Assembly (NCBI RefSeq): GCF_014168815.1
Contig: NZ_AP021972.1
Span: 4,402,001-4,466,000, forward strand
Source: Klebsiella sp. WP3-W18-ESBL-02
GTDB taxonomy: Bacteria > Pseudomonadota > Gammaproteobacteria > Enterobacterales > Enterobacteriaceae
Length of the DNA stretch: 64,000 bases
Reading direction: 5' to 3'
The notes beneath the pieces were generated by a model that did no database searches, was not told the DNA's origin, and saw only the letters and a list, made by a program, of their open reading frames with translations. This document shows positions 25,598 through 33,658 of this stretch, in pieces; position 1 is the first letter of the stretch; every line of letters begins with the position of its first letter. The position numbers were made by a program, and so were the translations under genes.

Positions 25598-28138
25598 TTA
25601 CCGCTTCACCTGTAACACTTCCTGCGATTCCTTATGCGACTCCACCTCTTGCGGGGTTAACCACAGCGATTTACGCCCGAAGGTTTCATACATTTTTAGC
25701 TGATCGTCATAGTGCTTATCCGCCTTGCCGTCCGGGGCAATAAACCCGCTTTGACCCGGCGCGACCACGTCCCAGGCAAGCACCGGGCTTTTGCTGGCCG
25801 ACGGCGAGAACACGATCATGTCATTTTCCGTGCCGCGGTTCTGGTATTCCGCCTGATGACGCGCTTCATCCGCTGCCGCCTGCGGCACGCCGAAGAAGTT
25901 ATTGGCCCGGAAGGTCAGCGCCATCGCCGGCGTTTTCCAGCCGTTAAGGTCGTTGCCATAGCGCTTTGACAGCGTCTGCCAGGCATCCTCCAGCGCCGCC
26001 AGCACCACCTCGTGCTGCGGTTTTCCGCCAAACAGATCGACCGCCTGCGGAATCGGCGACTTCTCGCCCTGCAGCGCTTCGTAAAGGATCTTCGCCCCTA
26101 CGCTGATGTTCAGCGAGCCGGTTGGCCCGTCCTGCGTCGTCTCATAGCCGCTGGCGCTGTACCAGTCACCGAACGGCTTCGGTACCGCCGTCACAACCGT
26201 GCGTTTCAGCATACTGGTCAGCCAGGCGTTGAGAATCGCCGAGCCCGGCTGCTGATAGGTTTTACCGCCTTCGTTGAGCAGGTTGCTGCCATCCCAGCCG
26301 CTTAGCTTATCCACCAGTTGGCGACGCGGGTCGCTTACCGGCAGGCTCGCCGTCGCGTCCTTGAGCGTCGGCAGGAAGAGCCGCAGGTTCAGATCCTGAC
26401 GGCTGGTTTTGCGGATCACATCCCAGGCCTGATCGGCGGTAAAGTGCGGCTGCTTATCAAGAATGCGGTCGATCTCGGTCACGCGATCCGCGCCGCCCCA
26501 CAGAAAGGCAAACAGATCGGATGCCGGATAATCTTTTTGCGGTGAGTTGTTCCAGTTGGCGATATAGCCCGACTGCGGGTTATACACTTTCGGGTTCAAA
26601 TCAAAAGAGAGCAGCCCCTTCCAGTCCCACTTTCCGGTGCCGGGCACCGGCAGACGCGGGTCGTGACCCGGCTGGCGGTCAGGATACGCACCGGTATGCA
26701 CGTAGCCGATATTGCCGTTCACGTCGGCGTAGTACCAGTTGATGGTCAGCGCCTGTTTTGCCGCCTGCTGCGTCCACTCCTGCCAGTTTTTGGCTTTCAT
26801 CTGGTGAGTCCACGCCAGCAGCGATGCCACCTCTTTGCCTTCCCACGCGCGCGCCTTGGCGTAGGCCGTTTGTGTGGCTGGGTCGGTTTTCATCACATTT
26901 CCGTGCAGGGTGCGCCAAACGGTGAAGGTCTCCGGCTGGCCGTCTTTGACCTTAATGGTCTCTTCGCGGCTGAGCATTTTCACCCACTGGCCGTTATGCT
27001 GATAATAGCCTGGCTTATCTTTCGACAATTTTTCGGCAAAGATGTCGACATCATCGCCGAAACCAGCGGTAGAACCCCAGGAAATCGTGCCGTTGTGACC
27101 AAACACCAGACCAGGATAAGCAAACGGCGTATTGCCGGTGACGTCGTAGCCCGCGCCGTGCAGGCCAATGCCGTAGGTATAAGCAGGCGCGTACCAGCCG
27201 AACTGCGGGCCGTTAACCATAATGGCCTTTGCGTCCTGCGCTTTGTTTTTACCTATCACCCACATATTGCTGGTTGTCGGGTAGCCCGCCAGCCCATTGG
27301 CCCCGCTCTGCGCAAACTGCGCGGCGATGGTTTCCCGGTTTTGTCCCGCCGTCAGCGCCAGCAGTGCGCCGTCTGCGCCTTTTGCCGGCCGGTCGAGCAT
27401 CGGTGCTGGCAGGTCGTAACGCGGGAGCAAGGCCGCCGTTTGCGTATTGTTAAGGTCGAACCTGAGCGGATAGTGGCTCTCCTTAGGGGAAATGGTCGTT
27501 GGCGCGGAAGGGTTCACCAGCCATTTTAACTGGTCAAAAACCGCCATCCCCTGCTGCTTACCGTATTTGTCTTTTAGCGCCGTCAGCAGCGCCAGGTTAT
27601 CAATTTCGCTGGTACTGTCAGAGAATCGGTTCGCCATCGTACCGACAAAAACCATCGCTACATCAAAAGGCTGCCAGTGCTGTGGTGCAAAACCAAAGGT
27701 GGAAAACTGTTTTGGCAGCAGCGTGCCAGGGTTGGCGTTCACTTTATCAATCCAGGCGTTCATGCCGTCGGCATAGCCTTGCAGGATGGACTTATCCTCC
27801 GGTGCTAGCGCCGCGATTTGCGCCCGGATGGAATCCGGCCAGTAGTTCTGGCGAATCCCCTTATCAAAACTGACGAACGACTTGCCGAGGACTTCAGAGA
27901 CCGTGCCCTGCGTGCTGCGCCGCGCCATCTCCATCTGGAACAGGCGATCCTGCGCCACCACGTAGCCATAGCCGTAAAACAGCCGATAGGTATCATCGGC
28001 GTAAATATGCGGCATGCCGTATTCATCGCGAACAATCTTGACCTCGGTCTGGGCACCAGCCGCCAGCGCGGAAAGGCTCCAGGAACACATCAGGGAAGCA
28101 GCAACACAGTTCACGATCATACGATTTGTATTTTTCAT
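25598..28138 (-). CDS. pac: Penicillin G acylase precursor (Pac)
   Basis: The 846-residue Ntn-hydrolase precursor hydrolyses phenylacetylated amines, including penicillin G, in the periplasm. It matches the E. coli and Kluyvera enzymes in length and nearly throughout. A signal peptide ends near ALAAG (residue 28). The alpha chain starts with TEVKIVRDEYGMPHIYADDT. The internal cleavage site is TTSNMWVIG, whose serine, at about precursor residue 290, becomes the N-terminal nucleophile of the beta chain. The oxyanion region NWNNSPQKDYPASD is present. The C-terminus reads SLWLTPQEVESHKESQEV. In E. coli pac responds to phenylacetate, low temperature and CRP. An AraC gene is divergent across 222 bases. 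Confidence 0.96.
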   Translation of the reverse strand: MKNTNRMIVNCVAASLMCSWSLSALAAGAQTEVKIVRDEYGMPHIYADDTYRLFYGYGYVVAQDRLFQMEMARRSTQGTVSEVLGKSFVSFDKGIRQNYWPDSIRAQIAALAPEDKSILQGYADGMNAWIDKVNANPGTLLPKQFSTFGFAPQHWQPFDVAMVFVGTMANRFSDSTSEIDNLALLTALKDKYGKQQGMAVFDQLKWLVNPSAPTTISPKESHYPLRFDLNNTQTAALLPRYDLPAPMLDRPAKGADGALLALTAGQNRETIAAQFAQSGANGLAGYPTTSNMWVIGKNKAQDAKAIMVNGPQFGWYAPAYTYGIGLHGAGYDVTGNTPFAYPGLVFGHNGTISWGSTAGFGDDVDIFAEKLSKDKPGYYQHNGQWVKMLSREETIKVKDGQPETFTVWRTLHGNVMKTDPATQTAYAKARAWEGKEVASLLAWTHQMKAKNWQEWTQQAAKQALTINWYYADVNGNIGYVHTGAYPDRQPGHDPRLPVPGTGKWDWKGLLSFDLNPKVYNPQSGYIANWNNSPQKDYPASDLFAFLWGGADRVTEIDRILDKQPHFTADQAWDVIRKTSRQDLNLRLFLPTLKDATASLPVSDPRRQLVDKLSGWDGSNLLNEGGKTYQQPGSAILNAWLTSMLKRTVVTAVPKPFGDWYSASGYETTQDGPTGSLNISVGAKILYEALQGEKSPIPQAVDLFGGKPQHEVVLAALEDAWQTLSKRYGNDLNGWKTPAMALTFRANNFFGVPQAAADEARHQAEYQNRGTENDMIVFSPSASKSPVLAWDVVAPGQSGFIAPDGKADKHYDDQLKMYETFGRKSLWLTPQEVESHKESQEVLQVKR

Positions 28139-28360
28139 TGTATCCTCTTGCAGGTGTATGATTAGCGAGTTGATACTAGCTGTGAAGCAACACTTATCTA
28201 TATGAGGCGAATGATTTCAGCGTGAACTGTGAGTCTGATACCAGTTATTTGATACATTAAATTCGTTAATGTGATCTAAAGCGAATCGTTTATTTTTCAC
28301 ACATCTCTGCCTACTTTCCCCTAATGTGATATAAAAATAAAAAACCGCCGGGGGAAGCGA

Positions 28361-29104
28361 ATGACCACACCACGCGATATTCATCAGACCTTCACTCGGC
28401 TGCCGGGGCTTGAACGACGCAGCACCTGGCAGAGCACGCAGGCCTATAAGCGCCACAGCCACCCGCAGCTCTCGATAGGGGCGATTCTCGAAGGTGGAAC
28501 GCGCTGCGTCTGTGACGGGCAGGAGTATCTTTTGTCACCCGGCGACCTTATCGTTATCCCCGCCAACGCGCCGCACAGCTGCAACCCGATACAAGGAAAG
28601 CCGCGCAGCTACCATATGCTCTATCTCGACACGCCGCTGCCATTAGCCCGGCAGGTCATTCGCAATGATGCGCTGTTCAGCCTGTATCTCACCGTCGTTG
28701 AGCAGATGTCCGCCGACGCGCTGACAACGCTGTTATCCGCTCTTTCCCTGCGAACTGGCGTTGATGAAAAACTGCGTTCCACCAGCCAACATCTGCAGCA
28801 GGCGCTACTGGCAAACCCCGTCTCTCCCCCCTCCCTTGATGCGTTCGCCGCACGTTTCTCGCTGCGTAAAGAGACCTTAATCCGGACGTTCAAGCAGGAT
28901 ACCGGCCTGACGCCCGGCAGTTTTCTTAACAACTCGCGCGTGGAGTACGCCAAAGTGCGGCTACGCGCCGGGGACGAGATTGCCGATGTGGCCTACCAGA
29001 GCGGCTTCGCCGACCAGAGCCATTTCCACAAAACCTTCGTCAGCTACACGGCCGCCACGCCGCGTCAGTACGCGCTGGGTAGATCAATATCAGACAATAA
29101 TTAA
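28361..29104 (+). CDS. AraC-family transcription regulator
   Basis: The 247-residue protein has an N-terminal cupin sensing domain (HSHPQLSIGAILEGG and LSPGDLIVIPANAPHSCNP) and a C-terminal pair of helix-turn-helix motifs. The second is clear: RLRAGDEIADVAYQSGFADQSHFHKTFVSYTAATPRQY. It is divergent from pac, with a 222-base region that contains TGTGATCTAAAGCG, a weak CRP-like half site. Forty-seven bases downstream is a LysE-type exporter, and AraC/LysE pairs are frequent, the regulator normally controlling the exporter. Control of pac as well is possible but unproven. Confidence 0.87.
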   Translation: MTTPRDIHQTFTRLPGLERRSTWQSTQAYKRHSHPQLSIGAILEGGTRCVCDGQEYLLSPGDLIVIPANAPHSCNPIQGKPRSYHMLYLDTPLPLARQVIRNDALFSLYLTVVEQMSADALTTLLSALSLRTGVDEKLRSTSQHLQQALLANPVSPPSLDAFAARFSLRKETLIRTFKQDTGLTPGSFLNNSRVEYAKVRLRAGDEIADVAYQSGFADQSHFHKTFVSYTAATPRQYALGRSISDNN

Positions 29105-29151
29105 CGCCTCTTCAGGCCTACGCTGACCTCACGCTTTTTATTGAGGTCGCT

Positions 29152-29793
29152 ATGGAACAGGTCACCACACTCTTCCCTCCCGCGTTTCCCGCACTGGCAC
29201 TCGCGCACTTTATGGCGCTGCTCAGCCCGGGGCCGGACTTCTTTCTGTTGGTAGGCTACGCGCTACGCTTTCGACTGCGCGGCAGCGTGGGCGTTTGCCT
29301 TGGCATTGCGGCGGGAAACGGGTTCTACATTCTGCTGGTCGTCATTGGCTCCGGGCTACTGCGCCAGGCGCCGCTGCTTTTCACCGGTATCGAACTGATG
29401 GGCGCCGCGTACCTGCTTTGGGTGGGCCGCCAGCTGCTGAATAGCCGCGCCGGAACACGGGAGTGGCAACATACCGCATCGGCGCTGCCCTCGCTCACCC
29501 GACAGCTGCTGCTGGGGCTGGGCTCTTCACTGCTGAATCCGAAAAATGCGCTGTTCTATCTGGCGCTGATGACGGCGCTGCTCGGCCCGGATGTCACGCT
29601 GGTACAGCAGGCCGTGTGCGGGGTCTGGATGACCGGCGTCGTGCTGCTTTGGGATCTGCTGTTGATCGTATTGATCGCGCTGCCGCAGATTCAGCGACGG
29701 CTCGGTAATCTGGTCTGGAAAATTGAACGGGCGGCTGGCGGCATATTGATCGGCTTCGGCGGCTGGATCTTATGGCAATTTATGTTGAGCTAA
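29152..29793 (+). CDS. LysE/RhtB-family amino-acid exporter
   Basis: The 213-residue membrane protein has about six hydrophobic helices. Near the N-terminus LALAHFMALLSPGPDFFLLVGYALR is the signature of the RhtB family, followed by GVCLGIAAGN, MGAAYLLWVG and GLGSSLLNPKNALFYLALM. Members export threonine, homoserine or other amino acids. It is probably co-transcribed with the preceding AraC gene. A GC-rich hairpin-like segment (GGGCGACGTG and CACGTCGCCC, 29801-29828) follows the stop and may terminate the message. Confidence 0.86.
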   Translation: MEQVTTLFPPAFPALALAHFMALLSPGPDFFLLVGYALRFRLRGSVGVCLGIAAGNGFYILLVVIGSGLLRQAPLLFTGIELMGAAYLLWVGRQLLNSRAGTREWQHTASALPSLTRQLLLGLGSSLLNPKNALFYLALMTALLGPDVTLVQQAVCGVWMTGVVLLWDLLLIVLIALPQIQRRLGNLVWKIERAAGGILIGFGGWILWQFMLS

Positions 29794-29800
29794 AAGGCGG

Positions 29801-29834
29801 GCGGGCGACGTGTCAGGCACGTCGCCCGTATTTT
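29801..29834. terminator. Probable terminator between the LysE gene and yjiS
   Basis: GGGCGACGTG (29801-29810) pairs with CACGTCGCCC (29819-29828) around an 8-base loop, followed by gtattttt on the plus strand. It can end the AraC-LysE transcript and lies just beyond the convergent yjiS stop. Confidence 0.7.
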
Positions 29835-29998
29835 TAACCCACTTCATCACGGCGCAGCCCAACGTCTTTCAACTGCTCATCGCTCATTCGCCGCAATACA
29901 CGACGTGTTTGCTGCAAATGCCACCATTTTTTCATAAAGCGCCACAGTTGCACAAAGCCGATAAACGGCTGTTTTGCCCGGTTCTCGTGAAATTCCAT
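29834..29998 (-). CDS. yjiS: YjiS, DUF1127 small protein
   Basis: This 54-residue protein is readable on the minus strand from the ATG at 29998 to the TAA at 29834. It begins MEFHENRAKQPFIGFVQLW and ends with the arginine-rich DUF1127 motif MSDEQLKDVGLRRDEVG. Length and sequence match E. coli YjiS, which also neighbours yjiR. DUF1127 proteins are small, basic and poorly characterised; some bind RNA and influence stress or phosphate responses. It is divergent from yjiR across about 180 bases. Confidence 0.92.
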   Translation of the reverse strand: MEFHENRAKQPFIGFVQLWRFMKKWWHLQQTRRVLRRMSDEQLKDVGLRRDEVG

Positions 29999-30176
29999 AC
30001 TTTGCCTCCTCACCTTGCCAGAGGCTTTATCTTCGCGGATTTCCGGTCCTGCAATACAGATTCAAAAAATACTTTTCTTTAACATACAGATTCGCTAAAA
30101 CGATATCTGCGTGCGGTTTTTATCGCCTGACTGTACTGGTTTTCTCATCTGTATGGCGATCACTGGGGATACAGCA

Positions 30177-31589
30177 ATGACGCGTTACCAACATCTGGCC
30201 AACCTGCTGGCCGAGCGAATTGAACAAGGGCTGTATCGCCACGGCGAAAAGCTGCCCTCCGTGCGCAGCCTGAGCCAGGAGCACGGCGTTAGCATCAGCA
30301 CCGTACAGCAGGCTTATCAGACGCTGGAACAACGACAGCTGATCACCCCACAGCCGCGCTCCGGCTACTTCGTCGCGCCGCAAAAAGCCCAGCCGCCGGT
30401 GCCGCCAATGTCACGCCCGGTACAGCGCCCAGTGGAGATAACCCAGTGGGATCAGGTGCTGAACATGTTGGATGCCCGCAGCGACAAGTCGATCATTCCT
30501 TTCGGCGGCGGCTCACCGGACGTCACCCAACCCACCCTAAAACCGCTGTGGCGCGAGATGAGCCGCGTGGTGCAGCACAATCTCAGTGAGGTGCTGAACT
30601 ACGATGAGCTGGCCGGCCGCCGCGAGCTGCGCGAACAGATCGCCCGCCTGATGCTCGACGGCGGATCGGTGGTCACCGCCAACGACCTGATCATCACCAG
30701 CGGCTGCCACAGCGCGCTGTCGCTGGCGCTGCTGTCGGTATGCCAGCCGGGCGATATTATCGCCGTGGAATCCCCAACCTATTACGGCACCATGCAGCTG
30801 CTGCGCGGCTTAGGACTGAAGGCCATTGAGATCCCCACCGATCCCAACACCGGGATCAGCATCGAAGCGCTGGAACTGGCGCTGGATCAGTGGCCGATAA
30901 AAGGGGTGATCCTCGTCCCCAACTGCAACAACCCGCAGGGTTTTATCATGCCCGACGCCCGCAAGCGCGCGGTGCTGAGCCTCGCCCAGCGCTACGACAT
31001 CGTGATTTTTGAAGATGATATTTACGGCGAACTGGCCACCGACTACCCGCGCCCACGTACCATCCACTCATGGGATATCGACGGCCGGGTGATGCTGTGC
31101 AGCTCGTTTACCAAAACCATCGCCCCCGGCCTGCGCATTGGCTGGATAGCACCGGGCCGCTACTACGACAAGCTGCTGCAAATGAAATACGCCGCCAGCG
31201 GCACCAACGTGCCGTCGACCCAGCTTGCCGCCTCGAACTTTATCCGCGAGGGCCACTACCACCGCCACGTCCGACGGATGCGGCAGATCTACCAGCGCAA
31301 TATGGAGATCTACACCTGCTGGCTGCGCGAGTTTTTCCCCTGCGGGATCTGTGTGACCCGCCCAACCGGCGGCTTTATGCTGTGGGTGGAACTGCCTGAG
31401 CAGGTAGATATGGTGTGCGTGGCGAAGCAGCTGTGCCGGATGAAGATCCAGGTGGCACCGGGATCGCTGTTTTCGGCATCGGGGAAGTACAGGAACTGCT
31501 TGCGGATAAACTGCGCGCTGCCACCGATCGACAAGCACCGCGAGGTGATGGTGCAGCTGGGGGAGGCGGTGAAGGTGGCGATGGAGTGA
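30177..31589 (+). CDS. yjiR: MocR-type regulator YjiR (GntR domain fused to aminotransferase)
   Basis: The 470-residue protein combines an N-terminal GntR winged helix (residues 1-70, with LPSVRSLSQEHGVSISTVQQ) and a class I aminotransferase-like domain. The PLP-binding lysine is expected in SSFTKTIAPGLRIG near residue 315, and NCNNPQGF supplies the conserved Asn. Such MocR proteins use PLP or an aldehyde adduct as effector rather than catalysing transamination. The ATG at 30177 gives the length of E. coli YjiR; the upstream in-frame ATG at 30111 would add 22 atypical residues. The target is unknown. Confidence 0.92.
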   Translation: MTRYQHLANLLAERIEQGLYRHGEKLPSVRSLSQEHGVSISTVQQAYQTLEQRQLITPQPRSGYFVAPQKAQPPVPPMSRPVQRPVEITQWDQVLNMLDARSDKSIIPFGGGSPDVTQPTLKPLWREMSRVVQHNLSEVLNYDELAGRRELREQIARLMLDGGSVVTANDLIITSGCHSALSLALLSVCQPGDIIAVESPTYYGTMQLLRGLGLKAIEIPTDPNTGISIEALELALDQWPIKGVILVPNCNNPQGFIMPDARKRAVLSLAQRYDIVIFEDDIYGELATDYPRPRTIHSWDIDGRVMLCSSFTKTIAPGLRIGWIAPGRYYDKLLQMKYAASGTNVPSTQLAASNFIREGHYHRHVRRMRQIYQRNMEIYTCWLREFFPCGICVTRPTGGFMLWVELPEQVDMVCVAKQLCRMKIQVAPGSLFSASGKYRNCLRINCALPPIDKHREVMVQLGEAVKVAME

Positions 31590-31633
31590 GAGTGGAGTGC
31601 CATATGGCCGCATAAATTTATGCGGCCAGCTCA

Positions 31634-31936
31634 TTATTTCTTATTTTGCTCGCGCAGCATCGCTTCGCGCAAAATGGCGTTGAGCCGCGTCTGGTAACCC
31701 TTTCCAGGGCGTTTCAACCATTCCATCACGTCAGCATCAATGCGCACAGACGCCTGCGTTTTCAACGGACGGAAAAACTTACCGCGATTAGCCTCTGACC
31801 ACTGCTCATCTTCTGTCGCAGGAATGTCGCTGTAATCAATTTCATCATCCGATTTATTCGCCAGCGCTTTCAGTTCAGCCTCATGCTGAGGACTCAGCGT
31901 GGATACGCTGCCGCGTTTATGCTTAACCCTGTTCAT
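31634..31936 (-). CDS. brnA: BrnA-type antitoxin
   Basis: The 100-residue protein has a disordered acidic N-terminal half (DDEIDYSDIPATEDEQWSE) and a C-terminal ribbon-helix-helix-like region (KTQASVRIDADVMEWLKRPG then YQTRLNAILREAM). This is the BrnA antitoxin layout: the C-terminal part binds DNA and represses the operon while the protein neutralises BrnT. It overlaps the preceding BrnT gene by 14 bases on the same strand, the usual toxin-first order of this system. A second in-frame start a few codons in cannot be excluded. Confidence 0.9.
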   Translation of the reverse strand: MNRVKHKRGSVSTLSPQHEAELKALANKSDDEIDYSDIPATEDEQWSEANRGKFFRPLKTQASVRIDADVMEWLKRPGKGYQTRLNAILREAMLREQNKK

Positions 31937-32210
31937 AACGACTCCTCTCTTTACGGTCTGCCTTTCTGGCGCTGATGATGCGAATCACTTCATGACCACT
32001 TTCGAACTGAACGCTGTGGGCAACCAGAATAACCACAATGCCATGAACAAGACCGATGGTCTGCCAGCGATACTCGCCGTTCTCATACCGATCCTGCCGC
32101 GACAGATGTTGGGGATCGTCAAATACCAGCACCGCATCCTCAAAGCGGACACCGTGTTTCCTCAGGTTACTTTGTGCCTTGTTTGCATCCCACTCAAACT
32201 CCATTGGCAT
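31923..32210 (-). CDS. brnT: BrnT-type ribonuclease toxin
   Basis: The 95-residue protein shows the BrnT/DUF497 pattern: FEWDANKAQSNLRKHGVRFEDA at the N-terminus, then DDPQHLSR, RWQTIGLV and VIRIISARKADRKERSRYE at the C-terminus. BrnT adopts a RelE-like fold and is an mRNA-cleaving toxin held in check by BrnA. The Lys/His-rich N-terminal helix and the C-terminal arginines are present, so the toxin looks intact. It heads a two-gene operon in an accessory block where E. coli carries its restriction genes. Confidence 0.92.
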   Translation of the reverse strand: MPMEFEWDANKAQSNLRKHGVRFEDAVLVFDDPQHLSRQDRYENGEYRWQTIGLVHGIVVILVAHSVQFESGHEVIRIISARKADRKERSRYEQG

Positions 32211-32328
32211 GTGCTTTCCCTAATTGTATATACAAAAATGTATCTACAATTATCTTTTGATTATAGTGAAATTGTTGGAAATAGCTTCACATTTTACGCA
32301 TCTGGGGAAAGGAAAAGTGACCTAAGGA

Positions 32329-32360
32329 GCAGGCCGGATAAGGCGAAGTCGCCATCCGGC
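32329..32360. repeat. REP element
   Basis: A single REP unit (GCAGGCCGGATAAGG to GCCATCCGGC) with a hairpin-forming core lies upstream of brnT and downstream of the unknown membrane protein gene. Confidence 0.75.
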
Positions 32361-32438
32361 ATGGACTCAGAACGGAGAGACAAACCGAGTCGGTTGCAGA
32401 TAAAAAACGCGACACAGATAGTCAGAGATCCTGGCGGC

Positions 32439-33101
32439 TCAATCCGTAGTTTGTTCTTCCCGGCGCTTAAGCTCTTTTAATCGTTTAATTTCACCCAATG
32501 ACGGGAACAGTTTCGACATCATGACACCGGTCCATAACAACACCACAACGGAGAGGTAAAGTATGGCATGTTTCCATAATGGTAACTGCCCTGGGTTAAA
32601 AACAGATAAAGAGATGAAAATTATTGCGAGAATAAAGAATTGAAGTGTATATATCACCCCTATTCCCCATTCAAACCATACTCCCCTTCCTATCTGTATT
32701 AATGGAATAAAATTGTCTCCTACACCGATATTCGATCTGAATTTTTTAAAGAAGACAATGGTGACTAATTCATGATATTTATTAGCCAAAGATATGCAAT
32801 AATTCTGTCTGATGACATCATCAAAACCACAAAGTTTTTTATTTTTTATCCGGTTAAGCTCTTGCAGTGCGCAGGCTTTCGTTTCAGCAGGAAGATACTC
32901 ATCCTGCATAATGTTAATCAGCACTCTCTCTTTTCGATTCCTGAACAGTCCAATCAAATGGCCAACATAGCCTATTTTTAACAATGAGAAATAAATAAAA
33001 ACGACAGCGGCTATTAGCAGAAAAGCAACCCACACCTCAATAATTTTATTTTCGATACAATACTGTAGAAATTTAATAATGGAGTCCAGTATTTCCGGCA
33101 T
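32439..33101 (-). CDS. Unknown inner-membrane protein
   Basis: I do not recognise this 220-residue protein. It has a hydrophobic segment near residues 20-42 (VWVAFLLIAAVVFIYFSLL), a central soluble part with several cysteines (TKACALQEL, KKLCGFDDV, NYCISL), and two further hydrophobic helices at about 148-167 and 181-200, ending in a charged tail (KRLKELKRREEQ). The base composition is clearly more AT-rich than that of its neighbours, suggesting recent acquisition. It stands alone between BrnTA and symE in an accessory stretch. A defence-related effector or a toxin-like membrane protein is possible but unsupported. Confidence 0.6.
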   Translation of the reverse strand: MPEILDSIIKFLQYCIENKIIEVWVAFLLIAAVVFIYFSLLKIGYVGHLIGLFRNRKERVLINIMQDEYLPAETKACALQELNRIKNKKLCGFDDVIRQNYCISLANKYHELVTIVFFKKFRSNIGVGDNFIPLIQIGRGVWFEWGIGVIYTLQFFILAIIFISLSVFNPGQLPLWKHAILYLSVVVLLWTGVMMSKLFPSLGEIKRLKELKRREEQTTD

Positions 33102-33184
33102 TTCATATTTCCATTAGTAGATTAAATTGTTTTCATTAAGCATTCGATTTGAGGTGAAATCAATATATGTATAGATTTACAGGT

Positions 33185-33262
33185 GTTTTTTATCGCAAGG
33201 CACCCGTGGTGGAACACGAGCGCCTCGCTAATCACAATCACTATTCCAGGAGAATAGCAGTC
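33185..33262 (-). ncRNA. symR: Probable SymR antisense RNA
   Basis: In E. coli SymR is a short RNA transcribed opposite the symE ribosome-binding site and start codon, blocking its translation. Here the corresponding minus-strand sequence upstream of symE folds into a strong hairpin: AGGCGCTCGTG pairs over 11 positions, including wobble pairs, with CACGGGTGCCT. The TTCTCCTGGAATAGTGATTG segment opposite the ribosome site closely resembles SymR as I remember it. Ends are approximate; no transcript evidence is available. Confidence 0.5.
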
Positions 33263-33600
33263 ATGACTGATACCCATTCTATTGCAGATCCGTGCGATCC
33301 AGAAGTCTCCCCAACAAATAACGGCACCTGACCGTGAGTTATGCGAGCCGTTATCCGGATTATACCCGCATTCCCGCTCTCACCATGAAGGGTCAGTGGC
33401 TGGAAGCCGCCGGTTTTGCCACCGGCACACAAGTCGATGTGAAGGTGATGAACGGCTGTATTGTGCTGACGGCAAAACAGCCGGAGCCGGAACTGATGCA
33501 GTCGCTGCAGCGGGTCTGCAAGCTGTCGGCGCGTAAACAGCGTCAGGTGCAGGAGTTTATTGGGGTGATTTCAGGCAAACCGCAAAGACGGGAAGCGTAA
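33262..33600 (+). pseudogene. symE: SymE-type toxin, single-base frameshift
   Basis: Translation from the ATG at 33262 gives MTDTHSIADPCDPEVSPTNN, the N-terminus of SymE, then GT and a TGA at 33329. The rest continues in another frame as RHLTVSYASRYPDYTRIPAL through AbrB-like GQWLEAAGFATGTQVDVKVM to the natural C-terminus at 33600. One missing C near 33322 (AATAAC followed by GGCAC, where AAC-CGG-CAC is expected) explains the break. SymE is an SOS-induced, SymR-controlled toxin with an AbrB-like fold. The downstream part from the ATG at 33334 could still be made as an 88-residue protein. GGAG lies before 33262. Confidence 0.85.
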
Positions 33601-33617
33601 ATACCGCAGGTGAAAAT

Positions 33618-33649
33618 CGCCGGGTGGCGTTGCGCTTACCCGGCCTACC
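33618..33649. repeat. REP element after symE
   Basis: One REP-like unit (CGCCGGGTGGCG to CCCGGCCTACC) lies between the symE stop and the convergent dioxygenase gene. Confidence 0.7.
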
Positions 33650-33658
33650 GTTCGAGCG

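Noticed and set aside
30177..31589. Assignment as ydcR
   Set aside because: YdcR is a similar MocR protein, but sequence, length and the adjacent yjiS identify YjiR.
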